Origin: Hemibagrus wyckioides
Lineage: Eukaryota; Chordata; Actinopteri; Siluriformes; Bagridae
Assembly (NCBI RefSeq): GCF_019097595.1
Contig: NC_080731.1
Span: forward strand, 7,124,571-7,188,570
Direction of reading: 5' to 3'
DNA: 64,000 nucleotides
Within the stretch, counting starts at the first letter, position 1. Each line of letters starts with the position of its first letter. The notes under the pieces were generated by a model. The model saw nothing but the letters and a program-made list of their open reading frames with translations. It made no database searches and was not told the origin of the DNA. Position numbers and translations under genes: made by a program. Of the stretch, positions 43,701 to 56,334 are shown piece by piece.

Positions 43701-44461
43701 TTGGCCTAACAGCGAATGAGTGAGAGTGGAAATGCTATCCTCTTTCTTTTCTTTTTTTTGTATATTGTACCTATCCTTAAGGACTCTTTATTCACACTGT
43801 GGCATAATTCAGCCCTAGGCTTAATACATATGTACTGCCAGTCAGGTAGATGAGTCATTAAAAGTAGGATTTGCAGGATTTCAGTAGGTGGTACCCCATC
43901 AGAAAACTATTACAGCATATACTGTGCATAACTACTTTGACACACCACTCTCTCCCACTCCCTGCCTTTTTCCTTTAGTCTAGGCTGAGTCACAACGGTT
44001 GTTTGGTGCGACAGGATAAATGCTATTTTACTCGCAGCTGCACTGACAGCGGCACACTCACGCTGACGATGGTCATTATCCCTATAAGCATTAAGAAACA
44101 ACTTGGGTTATTATTTTTTAAAGACATTTTTCACTATTTCAGGGGTTTAATAAATTACCCAGTGTAACAGACTAACTGAACAAATGTACATGCATGCAAA
44201 TGATCGGGTGATGGGTTGACAGTAAAGGAACGATAGATTGTCATCTTTAATTGAAGTGTTTCTTCTCTGTAACACCTGGTGGTAAAAAGACTGACAAAGG
44301 AAAAAGTAGTAAATAATAAGAATAATAACAATAAAGCAAAGTTTGAAACAAGAATTAATAGACTTTTATGTCATTAAATGTACATGGAGCATCTAATATA
44401 TAAAACAGAAACAATGAAAATAAAAATCAAAAGGTGAAATCTTTTCCAAAGTGATTACACT
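40766..44461. other. Gene-free intergenic stretch
   Basis: 3.7 kb of AT-rich sequence with no recognisable exon, transposon end or long tandem repeat. It could hold regulatory elements, but nothing in the sequence identifies them. Confidence 0.5.
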
Positions 44462-44556
44462 TGAGACAGGGTATAACTGAGCAGTTTAGGGTTAAGGACT
44501 TTGCTTAAGGATTTAACACTGGGGGTTTGGGGATGCTGGGGTTTGAACACAAGTTT
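44462..44556 (-). repeat. SINE fragment
   Basis: The GTTAAGGACTTTGCTTAAGG...GATGCTGGGGTTTGAAC stretch matches the B-box side of the SINE at 61547-61765. Confidence 0.5.
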
Positions 44557-45688
44557 TTCATAAAGTGCCAAAGCTTGATTTCTTGAGATTTGTTGATATG
44601 ATGCTTGATGCATTTAAACACAAACAGTCTTAAATTCACACAGCGTATCAATAGTAAAGGAATATATGAAATTGCCAGTGACTTAAGAAACATAGAATTA
44701 CTAGGTGAAAAGCTAATGCACAAATGCTCCTCTATTCAGTAGTAAACAATGCATGGATAAATGCGTGGACATTTGAGAGGCTTGAAAACTCACCACAGGG
44801 GTAATTCACAAGTCTTATCCTCTCTCATTACTAACGACAGCTTAGAGTTTTTGAACAGCTGCTATGACAATATACAGTACACCGGAGTGGGAATACCCGC
44901 TGTGCTAGTCCCGCTGCCTGGTCTGATGGCAATGCCAGATCCTGACGCACTTCTACTACTGTCTTTCTGCATTCTGTTTAATATATTCTGCCAGTTCAGA
45001 CATTAAAACCACATCACATACAACATGAAATACATCTCTAACTAATGGACTATTCTAACTATTCCATTAATGAAGCAGAATTGTTATTGTAGATGAAAGC
45101 TCAATATTCCAGATTTGTTTATTAGTGACCAGATTAATGGTTCTCAAAGTGGGGTCAGTAAAGTATAGCCAAAGGGACTGTGTTTTCTTACAGTGGACAC
45201 AAAAATCCCAACCCACACAAATATACACTAAAGCGTAAAGAATCTCTCAAGTAGTACTGATCAATTGAATATTTTTTAAATAAATAACTGATGTGTGAAA
45301 TTCAGTCAAACGCTTAAATTGATGTGTAAAGACACTTGCTAAATGAGACACTGATCATTCTTCACTACTTCATCGTCATGTGGACTTACCCCAGATTCTG
45401 AAAGTTACTCAAATATTAATCAGTGGACACTCTATTGATTCGTATCATGTTGTATCATGTTGTATCATGTTGTACCATCAAATCATATTGTATCTTGTGG
45501 AAACCTGAGGTTTATACTCCTAATGTGTGCTGCCAATAGAAAGTTCTGGAAAAGGAAACTTTGTGGCTTATACACATTTAAATATTGAGCCTAATATATT
45601 AGTTAGAATAAGTTTAAGATGGAGCATTAGCATTTTATTTTACACTTAAAAGGGTCTTAAAAAAGTTTGAGTAGAAGTGATTCATATT
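44557..45688. other. Intergenic, nothing recognised
   Basis: No gene or repeat family identified. A small triplicated GTTGTATCAT unit lies near 45447-45475. Confidence 0.5.
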
Positions 45689-45810
45689 CTCCCTCTCTCT
45701 CACTCACTCTCTCTCTTTCACTCACTCTTTCTCTCTTTCACTCACTCACTCGCTCTCTCTCTCTCTCTCTCTTTCACTCACCCACTCATTCTTTCTCTCT
45801 CTTTCACTCA

Positions 45811-45851
<41 letters not shown>

Positions 45852-45856
45852 ACTCA

Positions 45857-45887
<31 letters not shown>

Positions 45888-45992
45888 ACTCTTTCTCTCT
45901 CTCTTTCACTCACTCACTCTTTCTCTCTCTCTTTCACTCACTCACTCTTTCTCTCTCTCTTTCACTCACTCACTCTCTCTCTCTTTCACTCA

Positions 45993-46026
<34 letters not shown>
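45689..46026. repeat. Long CT-rich tract, (CT)n with CACTCACTC and CTTT interruptions
   Basis: About 340 bp of almost pure pyrimidine on the + strand, interrupted by repeated TTTCACTCACTC units. Long Ser/Leu or Arg/Glu frames across it are artefacts. It lies about 0.4 kb upstream of the inferred dnajb5 first exon. Confidence 0.97.
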
Positions 46027-46029
<3 letters not shown>

Positions 46030-46231
46030 GACATCTCTGTAACGTGCAAGGTATAACCCGACCAAATTTGTCATTATTTCCTTTTCTCCACAGGATTTCC
46101 TTGCACTATTCAGTGGTTTGAACACCCAAGAAGCAGGAAACGTCTTTTTCAGTCTCCATTCAAGTCTACTCTCTGGAAAACCAGGACAGTCAATATTGCG
46201 CACCATAATAAAGACTTCTTAGTATTTTCAT

Positions 46232-46283
46232 ATGAGATGAGATGGAGATGAGATGAGATGGAGATGAGATGAGATGGAGATGA
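46232..46283. repeat. GATGAGATGGA minisatellite
   Basis: Alternating GATGA and GATGGA units, about 52 bp, just upstream of the inferred dnajb5 promoter. Confidence 0.85.
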
Positions 46284-46329
46284 ATGCTCCTCTTGTGATC
46301 AGCACAAGGGAAATGTGATGCTGTACCGT

Positions 46330-46446
46330 GGAGGCGGCTCTCAGGGAATCACTGTAAGGCGCTGTGCCGGTGGGCGTGGCTAAGCCAATGGAGTTACATT
46401 TCAGACAAGCGGCAGCCGCCAGTCAGCAGAGCGATACTCGGACACG
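46330..46446 (+). promoter_or_regulatory. dnajb5: Probable dnajb5 promoter and non-coding first exon
   Basis: A CACCC/GC-type GGGCGTGGC box (about 46372-46380) and a CCAAT box (AGCCAATGG, 46383-46391) precede a G/C-rich stretch ending at a good donor (CACG|GTAAGG, GT at 46447). The matching acceptor is CTAACAG ending at 48057. A first exon of unknown start, ending at 46446, is inferred from this; transcript data would be needed to confirm it. Confidence 0.45.
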
Positions 46447-46466
46447 GTAAGGATAGCCACTGGGTA

Positions 46467-46507
46467 TTTTTTGTTTTGTTTTGTTTTGTTTTGTTTTGTT
46501 TTGTTTA
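46467..46507. repeat. (TTTTG)n microsatellite
   Basis: About eight pentanucleotide units 20 bp after the inferred first-exon donor of dnajb5. Same unit as the epg5 intron 24 tract. Confidence 0.95.
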
Positions 46508-48095
46508 GGCTTTAACGCTATTAACATTATACAAATCACTGCTTTTGGATCAGTGTGGGTTTTGAAACAGACCTCTCAGAAATGTAGGGCTAAGCTTCGT
46601 GACTACAGCAGCGTCAGGGGATGTCGAGGGTAAGATTTAAGCTCGCGCAGGCGACTTCTTCTTTATTTACTTCGAATAGATCAGAAATAATGTGTATGTT
46701 TAGCATCATATGGTCACTCTGGTCAGCATGGAGTGCTTCCAGGCAGAATGTACACGTTATGTGTACTGAACATTTTGTTTCCCGGAAATTGCGGTTATTA
46801 ATGTCAGAGAAATAGATGTCGTGGTGCTCACTGGAATATCTGATAATAGCGTTGCCACCGTATATATGGCAATCATTATGAATATCATATATTTCATATT
46901 TTATCAGATAAATTCAGGCCCCTGATGCTATTTCCAACCGTGCTTGTAATCAGTCATTAAAATCAAACGTTTGGTTTCCATCTTTCCCATTTTTTAAAAA
47001 AAAACAAAAAAATCGCTTATCACCCTGATCTATATGTGATTCTGCCCGTCTTTGTCTGTGCTGCCCCCTTTTAAGCTACAAGGACGAGGACACACGGCCA
47101 ATTGTTTTCCAATTACCGAGGAATACCGGGAGAGCACGAGACTCTCGTGCCATGGTGACGTCAGCAGCTTTGATCCGTCACCGACCGATTTCCCTCTTCA
47201 TCACCGTCGGTGTCGTTCGCCGCATGACATCACATCATACCGTAGCCTATATGAGGAGCTTAGAGTCAGATCTGGGAGACAAATCTAACTATATCGTGCC
47301 GGCATCTGCAGAGTTTTCACCCCGATGCTTTGCTTCAGATTCCCTTCCTGCTTTATATCACTCATTTTTATTACTTTTAACAATCCAGTGCTAGTTTCCG
47401 ATTAGATTTAGACATGCGCAGATGACACAAAACTGATATCAAGGCTCAGAGTAGCAGATAATAGGCTATTTGGTGCTGTGGTAGTGACATCTTCAGAGTA
47501 ACTGTAACAAGCTGACTCTTTTTTTTTGCATGCTTTTGTTGCCAAGTTATGCGAAACATAAAAGGCGTGATGACAGCAGGCTTTAAGACAGTTTGTGTCC
47601 GGAGTTGTGTAAGATGGGTGTCAGTCAGCGCCTCACACATGCAGCTTAAATGATGTCAGTGAATCTGTCAAGTCCAATCTAACACCGGCCCAGGATGTCA
47701 AGCTAATATCAGGCTTGATGCATTCCTAATTAGACTGACAGCTTAGAAACTCAGACACACTGCATGTCTGGCAAGACTATTTCAGCATCCTGGATTAATA
47801 TTTAATATGGTTGTGCCCTGATTTTAAGAAACCTTTCCTGACAAATTCTCAGTTTTGACAAAATATTGATATGATACTCTTACCTGTGACGTTAAGTTGT
47901 CTAAGTTCTATAAAAATAATCCAAAAAAAGTCTTTATTTATTTGATGATGGTGGTGGGAATCCTGTGGTGCGTATTGCTTCATATATTGCTTTTTTGTTT
48001 ATGTTTTGTTTATTAGTTGTTTGGTTTAACCATTCTTTCCCCATTTCCTCCTAACAGGAAAGGCTGGTTCCTGAAAGACATAATCACTCTAAGCC

Positions 48096-51000
48096 ATGGG
48101 GAAGGATTACTACAAGATCCTGGGCATTCAGTCTGGTGCCAATGAGGAGGAGATCAAAAAGGCATACAGGAAGATGGCTCTCAAGTTCCATCCCGATAAA
48201 AACAAGGATCCTAATGCAGAAGAAAAATTCAAAGAAATAGCAGAGGCATATGAAGTCCTGAGTGACCCAAAGAAGAAGGCTATTTATGATCAGTATGGAG
48301 AGGACGGTAAGTGGCACAAGATTTGTCCAAAAGTTTATGTGGTTTTGAGCAGGATCCTGGGTTTTATTTAAGTCTAATCTTTTTTTTTTTGTAATATAAT
48401 TTCAAAGCCTTATTGTAACATCTATCTATTTGTAAATTTTGAAGCTTGAAAGTTATGTCCCTGGGCATCACACAAAAATAGTGTCCTTAGCACAGAAAGG
48501 CTAGAGATCAATGGTATATGCATATATGTGTATGTCCTGTTGCCTACAATGGTGTGTCTTCCCCTGGTTGTGTACATACTAGGCCTCTTGCCAGAATGAC
48601 TCATCTATTTTTAGAGAGCTATATATTCTTGTTTTTCAGACATGAGCTGTGAGTTTTGGATCTGTTGGAAATACAGTGATATTTGTTCTACTGGACCGTA
48701 TATGGTATATGAAGCTGTATATTATATGAATAGAACATTACATGAAGCCGTACGAAGTGTCTGTTTTTTGCAAGTTTCCTAGGCATTTCTCAGGCACTGA
48801 GTATTTAGCATGAAGCTGCAGATAACTTCCCACAGTTTGATATTACATAGCTCTCCAGGGACCCAGCACTAGATTTGAGACTCTTCAGCTCTGCACATCA
48901 TTGTAACTGATCAAGCACTATGTTGAATGCAACAACACCCTAAAATAAATACAATGTAATTGGATATGGATGCTTCAATGCTTTGTTGTCCTCTTCTTTT
49001 TCTGATTTGGCCTGAGGAGTCTATTCCAAGGTAACATCAAGGAGGACGCATATCTACTAACATATATTCTGTGTGGAGAAAGTCTCAATAGTTACAGGGG
49101 GTACAAGTTAGTGAGTATTGAGTGTGTAGACCTCACAGAAGTTATATTACTTATAATACTGACATGTAATGGCAGCTTAAGGATAAGAACAGATGTAAGG
49201 TAGGCTTTTGTCCGTGTACTGTACCCATCTATCCAAATGAGTGTTGTCTTTTCTCAGTATCCAAAATAGAAAGAGAGTGACACACACTCTTGGCAGGCTC
49301 CTTGCTGGATAAGTGTGAGCAGTTGCAACCAAAACAAATTTAGTTGCGGAGTTAACTGACATTTGCTAAATGGTGCTCTGAAATAGGGTGTCTACCAAAT
49401 TATCATCTATACTACAGCTATAAAATGTGCATAGACCCAGCTTTACAGAGCACAACTGTGTCCGAAACCTAGAAACACATGGACAGATTTTTAAATCTAT
49501 GTACACATAGATCTAGTGTGTTCTTACTGAGAATGGGGTGCATTATTAATACTCAAATGATGTAGAAAAATGAAGTGTGGAAAGATTGATGTTTTTATAC
49601 TCACTGGTTACAGCTTGGCCTATGCAGCAGTAGGTCAGAAGCCTGCTGCAGTCTGAATGTTTCATAAGGACTAATTTTTCTCACCATGGCTCAGAATAAA
49701 TTAAAGTGTTTTGCAGGACACAGAGATTTGCTGTATTAGTGAATAACACTGGACCAACGGTTGAACTATGAAATGTTACTGCCTCATTACCTATACATTC
49801 CCTTCAGGAAATGACAATTTATGTATTATTATCTATATAAATAAATAGTATAAATAAAATATGGGCAGGTGACATTAAGGTGTCAGTCTATGATGAGCCA
49901 CAATGCTTCAATCTACATTCTACAAGTCTCTGGAAAGATGTTGGACGAATGAACATAATTCTTGCAAAAACAAGTTTTCTCTCAGCTGATGACTGTCTAA
50001 CATATTGCTCAGAAGTCTCCCGATTGCGATCAGATGACTGTGAAGACCATAGCATATGATTTTTATACTAATCAAGCCATTCTGTAAGCCCTCATGCCCT
50101 GTGGAGTCATATTGGTAGAAAAGCATTAAAGTGTGCTTAAAAGGCATCTTGACTAGTTTGGGGAAAGACAGCTATTCATATTTTGTTTATCTCTCATCTC
50201 TCCTAAGATCACATAGAAGGTAAGCAAAGAGTTGTTAAGTAAAGAAGTGAGAAATTGTATTGGGGGTAAACAAATCTAAAGCCATTTTAATATTTCTAGA
50301 AACTGAGAGACTTATTTCCAACCATGTAAACATTGTTATATCTTCTCAGGATTTAAAAGTGGAGGAGCTGGCTCATCCACTGGACCAGGCACTACATATC
50401 ATTACACCTTCCATGGTGACCCTCACGCCACATTCGCATCTTTCTTTGGTGGCTCTAACCCCTTTGATATTTTCTTTGGCTCTGGACGTCATTGGAACGC
50501 CAATAATGGTGGTGCAGACCATGATATGGACATTGATATGGATGGAGATGAGGACCCCTTCAGCTCCTTCAGCCACTTTGGCTTCAATGGTCTCAATGGG
50601 TTCCATCGTGGGGTAGGTCGAAGACCTCGTAACGAATCTTTGCACAGCAGCAGCAGCAACACCAGGAGGAAGGTACAGGATCCTCCTGTGGTACACGAGC
50701 TACGGGTATCGCTGGAGGAAATCTTCCATGGATGTACTAAACGCATGCGCATTACTCGCCGCCGCCTCAACCCAGATGGAAGAACGACGCGGACAGAAGA
50801 CAAGATCCTTAATATCGTCATCAAGCGAGGCTGGAAAGAAGGGACCAAGATTACCTTCCCTAAGGAGGGCGACGAGACACCGGAGAACATTCCAGCTGAT
50901 ATTGTGTTCGTGCTCAAAGACAAGGGACACCCGCAGTTCAAGAGGGATGGCTCTAACATCATATACACAGCCAAAGTCAGTCTTAAGGAGGTGTGTACAC

Positions 51001-54000
51001 TTTTTTTCATATGTATCAATGGTGAATTTTGATGCAGTTCCCTTAAGGTCTTGCATACTATATATTCAACAGAAAATGCTTTCATTTTACAATAATGAAA
51101 CAAATGTGTTTCATTTTCAAAAGACATTTTCTGAGCCACATTTCAAATAATATTAGCACAGACCAAACAGATGAGAGTAACTGTGCATAATCAGTGTAGG
51201 AGTGAACGCCAGTCAAGGGATATTATAGGAGAAGAACATTAGGATGCTTTAAATAGAAGCTTGCTGGACATCATATCAACTTTTTCTGGCTCTGAGGAAT
51301 TTCCAGCAGTAGTGGTCTGCCAAATGAGATCTAAATCATGCAAGACTATCTATTAAAATATGAGTTGATAGTGTCAAATGCTGTACGCAAGTAGGTCACT
51401 CTGACCAGTGTAACCAGCACTGATTCTGTACTACGATGGATGGAAATCTCATCATGTTGGTTATTCCTACCTAAAAAAATGTCCTTTGGACTTTCTCCAA
51501 AATTGTACATTTTAAAGGTATGTTGGAGAGGAGGACAAATTTGTCTGAAATCTGGTTTACAAGTTTTAGTAAAGGCTTCATAACTACTGATAACAGTAAT
51601 CTATAATACTAGAAAATTTTCTTTAGTATTCAAGTAGTGGGCGTAGAACACAGTATTGTGCTACCAAACATGACTACAGTCATTAAAATGCTGGATTAGG
51701 ACACGTCTTGTCTCAATTAACATGACATGTGGCACATGTTGTGTTTTAACTCTGCTTTCTAATTTTCTATTAAAATTGTAAAAAAAAAAAAAAACATCTT
51801 CTGCCGTTCTGACACAGCACCCTGGATGCTTTTGCTAGTTCCAAGTTAACTTTGTGTAAGATTTGTGTGAAACTGTGATATTTCACCAGATATTTATTTA
51901 TAACATTTCTATATTATTTAACCATTACAGTCCTATTTAAGGTGGTAAGGATCTGCGAAAGAATCTGGTTTCTTTCCTTTAATATATTATATACCGGAGA
52001 AATTTGTCTGTAAAGCCATACACTGATCCTTTTGGTATTAGCTTAGTATTTAGCTAAAAGAATGTCCTTTTAGTTCACTGTATATCAAGTGTATTTTCAG
52101 AATATAGAACTTGGGTATATGGGCTGAAGATGTTACAGGTTGATGTATCCACTCTCCAAATGCACCATCTAATATTTACTTCAACTCTTTCCATTAAATA
52201 AGGATATGAATGTCTTCACAACGGCACTGATTTGGTGGGATTCCCACTCTAAATGTGAAAAGAAATATGTATTTAAAGTTTGAATGCAAACAGGAACAGG
52301 CTACAAAGCCTATAGTACTTGCTCAGTTTTTGACTTTTACCTTAAATGTCATGCAAAAAGCATTTCCAACATTCCTTTAGTCTCCTGTGCATTGAGACGC
52401 AATGAGCTTGGTTGTTTCATCAGTTGGCTTCTGTGAATTGTCGAGACCCAGACATAGATTAGACAGATTTACTGTGGTCTTATAACTGGCAACTGTCTCC
52501 CCATTTTTCTCCTCTTATAGGATGAAATGAAAGGCTTAGCTCACAACATGCCAGCTGTGTCCAGATTAACTACTGACCCTGTTAACCTCACTACATTTAT
52601 ATAGAGCGAGAAGACATCCTAGACACAGTTTTAGCCGGAGCATGTGAAATAGTTTTATTAGCAGGTTTCACAATCACCAATTAGTGAAGAACAAACTCGC
52701 TCCTACGAACAGATCAGAGCAGTTTGATTTCAGAAACAAGCACAGAAACTATTTCCGTCCTTGGAGTCTAGGAGGAAATGTGATGTTTGAGGGTTTGAAG
52801 GCTCCATGCTTTAGATTGGTGTTATATAGAGTCAGATTTTCTGCCTAGTCCGGACCCTTAGTAGGTTTATCCTCTGCCACTAAAGTGTGAGCACAGAAGA
52901 ATGTCTTGTTGCAGTGTCATGCGACACAGTACACTGTCCTCACTCTGAAAAGGTCTAGCCAGCAAACTGAGCGGATATAATTGTCATGCGAGTGTGGGTC
53001 AGTCGTACATTGTGTATTTTCAGTAGCTGGTTTAATTGCAATATCGGGCTGCTTTGAAAGAAAGCCAGTGTAAGCCATCTGTAGAGAGCAGAAGGTAGCA
53101 TGTAGATAGTTAAATATTCTTAGCTTGCTGAAGAGGTTCTGCTTGGAGACTTCGTTATATTTGTAAATAGAACCTGTGATATTGCTCGAAATGTAACTCA
53201 GGGAAGCCATCCTGTTTAATTGTTTAATTAATTAACCTACCTTCTTTCGGTCGGGTTTAAGTGTTTAACTAAAGCTCCAGATTCGTCAAATCTTGCTGAA
53301 GAAGTATAAGAAAATGAGTAATACCCTCTTGCTAAAGATAGGTGGTCCAACTCATCGCTCACACTTACAGCCTCTCACTTAATTATTTCAGAAAAGCTTT
53401 AATGGAATCTTGAGTCACCATCGAATGCATCAGAGTATTACCATAATCATTTGTAATGCTAAAAGAAGTGGGTGTTTTTCCCTCACCTGGCTGTCTGAAA
53501 GCATAGTCATTTCAGCAGTCTAGAAAACACAATTATGTCTCTGCTTCACTCATGACATGAGGTTGTGCCAGCAATTTCACGTTAATTTCAAGGAAATGTC
53601 TCCAGAGCCTGTGAACCTATAAGAACATAGCCCATTTTCTCAAAATAGATCCAGACTGCATTTAGTCTCTTGTCTTGAGCAACTGTCTGCTACTTCAGAG
53701 CCATGAAGGCGTGTTTTCATTTCGTGGATCCTCTAATCTGGGACAGTGTTTAATATCTTTCCGGAGGATGGCGTTAGATATGCTGCTGCTCCTCGTCGTA
53801 CTCATTAGAGGTCCACATTGAAACTTGATGAGAAGTTAACACAGCTCTAATATCACAGAGGCAATAAATTGGCCTGCCATCTGTCTCACGGTGTCTCATG
53901 GACATGCCAACTTGCCCATAAATCTTTGTCAGCCTATTTATGATAATCACATTTGCAGATAAAGATAAAGAGATGAGTTTACCCCTCAGAGTCCCAGATA

Positions 54001-56334
54001 ATTATTCAGCATATCATTCAGTAGCGACTGTGAATGATTTAGTAAACACAGTCAAACGAATTAAAAGGGTTTGGAGTTTAACCAGTCGATAGACCGTGTG
54101 GTTTCAGGGGTTAAAAATCATTCCGGAGGTTTGGTTTACTTTTAAGGAGCGTATTGAGTGTACTTTGTTTTGAGTAAACTTCAGAGCCTCCTTGGTAACT
54201 TGGCACGAATGACCATGTATCACCAAGATAAGTTTAGACTGAACGTGATCCTTACTGAACACATATAAAGACTCATATCATTAAAGATGTATTAGTCGTG
54301 ATTAAACCGCATTTATGTTGATTTGTTTTAATGAGCTATCCCATCGAGTGGCCATTTATGTGAAAACGTAACTCCTCAGCCATTGTTCCACTTTAGGCCA
54401 GTCATGGAAATGCTAGGCATGCTGGCAAGGCCAAATGTTTGTGTGAGCCTCAGCCATGGCCTGTTTAACATAAATTCCCCTTTGCTGCTGCTCTGAAGGA
54501 AAGCGCTGATGTCATTGCTAGCACATCTCCTTATCTCTTGGGGCAGCTGCTCTGTAGTTCATTCAGGCTGTGCAGCTCCTCTATAATCTCAGATGAGTAA
54601 TACTTAAAGAATGCCTATTCCTGAAAAGCTGAATTTAAGTTGCCGAAAGCTTCAGAAAGGTAATGGAGAGGTTTGGGGTTTGAGGAAATGTACTGGGATT
54701 TACCCCGTGGAAATACAAGAACAAGTATTAGTTGCCGGTTATTTTGTATATACCAAACAGAGATGAGTGGAAATGGCCGGTGCCCAATTCTAGAAGATTC
54801 CTTGTAGTCATGGAACGATTTGACCTCCCTGACAAACCTGCCAAGTATTTACAACCTCAACTGATTCTTCAGTTGCTCCATTAGGACTGCAAAATGAGAA
54901 CAGCAGCTAAATTTAGCTTTACACCACTGACCCCCTCCCCTCCTCTACTATAGCATCCGGCACACTCACTCAGACACCAGACTGTCACTAATTCACATTT
55001 GCGCAAACCTCTATTGTTAGATGATTAAAAAAAATGAGGCATATAAAGCATAGTCGCTGATTTCTGGGCTTTTTTGCTGTTTCTAAGACTCAGAATGTGC
55101 TTTTCATGACCCTGCTTTCACAGACTTGGGGACAGTTTGTGAGGATATAAATGGTTGAGGACAGATGAGGACACAGCAGGATAATCGACAAAGCAAACAA
55201 AGTTTATGAAATCAGTTCATCAAATGAATAGACTGACAGCTGGTCGTGATATTATATGGGAGCCTAATATCTATCAGTAGCTTGAGAATAAAAATATTAT
55301 GGGGGCTAAGAAATGCACAAGGGCTCACTGATGAGAGGGATTATTACACACACTTAAAGCCAGTTACACTAGTGTTTTATATCCATAATGCTCTATCGGG
55401 GTCATGCTGTGATTCTTCCAACTGGACAAAGTTGTAAATCTTTAATTCAAACCCGAAAAGCACCCGAGTACATTTATGGTTTGCATCATATGTCCTTTGA
55501 TAAGGCTATTTTTAATTATTTCACCTCAAAATGCATTTTGTGGAAAATAAACATAAACAGTCCACATCTTACTAATGTGCCAGTGAAGCAGGCTGGAAAA
55601 ATATTAGCTCAAGTGGAAATCAAGGTGAATTTTCCCTCGTGGTTGCACGAATCTTCAGTCTGGGCTAGAAAGAAATCAGCCCCACCCTCACGATCTGTGT
55701 ATTTTTCTTATGATGATTGGTGGTGCTGTTGTGCAAAAGCGAAGTGCGCCATTTCTCTTGTAGAAGAAAACCTTATTACAAAACACAGACACTGCAGACT
55801 CCTTTAATAAATCCAGATTAAACGTCTCTCAAAGAAAGTAAATGATTATGTTTTTCCTTGTTATGTAACATTTGAATGAGTTTATTATTAGCCTTAGATT
55901 ATGTAGAGGTCTGCCATTCAAGGCCATGTGAATGAGTTGGTAAGAATGAGAGCGTTCAGAATTCAGAAGTGTGACGGTACATATTAAAAAACATACATAT
56001 TAATTACATCTGTAAGTCTAAATTGACCTGGGTTTAAAATTATTTGGACCATTTCTTCGCTAATATCATTTGTCTGACACAAAAATCTTTCCTTTTCCAG
56101 GCGCTGTGTGGTTGCACGGTCAACATTCCTACCCTGGACAACAAGGTCATTACGCTGCCCTGCAACGACATCATTAAACCAGGAATCATTAAGAGACTTC
56201 GGGGTGAGGGTTTGCCTTTACCCAAGAGTCCATCCCAGCGCGGGGACATGATAGTGGAATTCCAGGTGCGCTTTCCGGACAGGATACCCCCTCAGTCCAA
56301 AGAAATCATCAAACAGCACTTACCCCAGTCTTAA
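48096..56334 (+). CDS. dnajb5: DnaJ (Hsp40) family member B5, 3 coding exons, 361 aa
   Basis: Coding exons: 48096-48306, 50350-50990, 56101-56334 (GT-AG, phases agree). The first coding exon probably starts at 48058 with 38 nt of 5' UTR. This is a type II Hsp40 co-chaperone that stimulates Hsp70 ATPase and delivers substrates, in the cytosol and nucleus. The J domain (about 1-70) has the HPD motif at 32-34. A short G/F region ([10 protein letters not shown], then [23 protein letters not shown]) follows, then C-terminal peptide-binding domains ([47 protein letters not shown]) and a C-terminal dimerisation end, KQHLPQS. Cys287-Gly-Cys289 corresponds to the redox-sensitive pair Cys274/276 of mammalian DNAJB5. 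The [23 protein letters not shown] and KRLRGEGLP blocks favour DNAJB5 over DNAJB4 and DNAJB1; a teleost-specific paralogue is the main alternative. Confidence 0.9.
48307..50349. other. dnajb5: dnajb5 intron between the first two coding exons
   Basis: 2.0 kb, with no transposon ends or tandem repeats recognised. Confidence 0.6.
50991..56100. other. dnajb5: dnajb5 last intron, 5.1 kb, repeat-poor
   Basis: Unlike the other large introns here, I see no transposons, SINEs or long microsatellites; only a short poly-A is present near 51780-51794. Composition is more balanced between about 53700 and 54700. That would fit regulatory sequence, but no specific element is demonstrated. Confidence 0.5.

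Noticed and set aside
45543..45558. TTCTGGAAAAGGAAA resembling a heat-shock element upstream of dnajb5
   Set aside because: It lies about 0.9 kb from the inferred first exon, beyond the CT tract, and is an imperfect inverted array that occurs often by chance in AT-rich DNA.
45667..46056. Long Ser/Leu-rich open frames (121-129 codons) on the + strand and an Arg/Glu frame on the - strand
   Set aside because: They are translations of the CT microsatellite in several frames, with no start context, conservation or splice signals.
50373..51139. Minus-strand frames of 107-216 codons over dnajb5 exon 3
   Set aside because: Antisense shadows of the J-protein coding exon.
54361..54600. Balanced-composition segment in the dnajb5 intron as a conserved enhancer
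   Set aside because: Composition alone is not evidence; it needs a multi-species alignment that cannot be run here.
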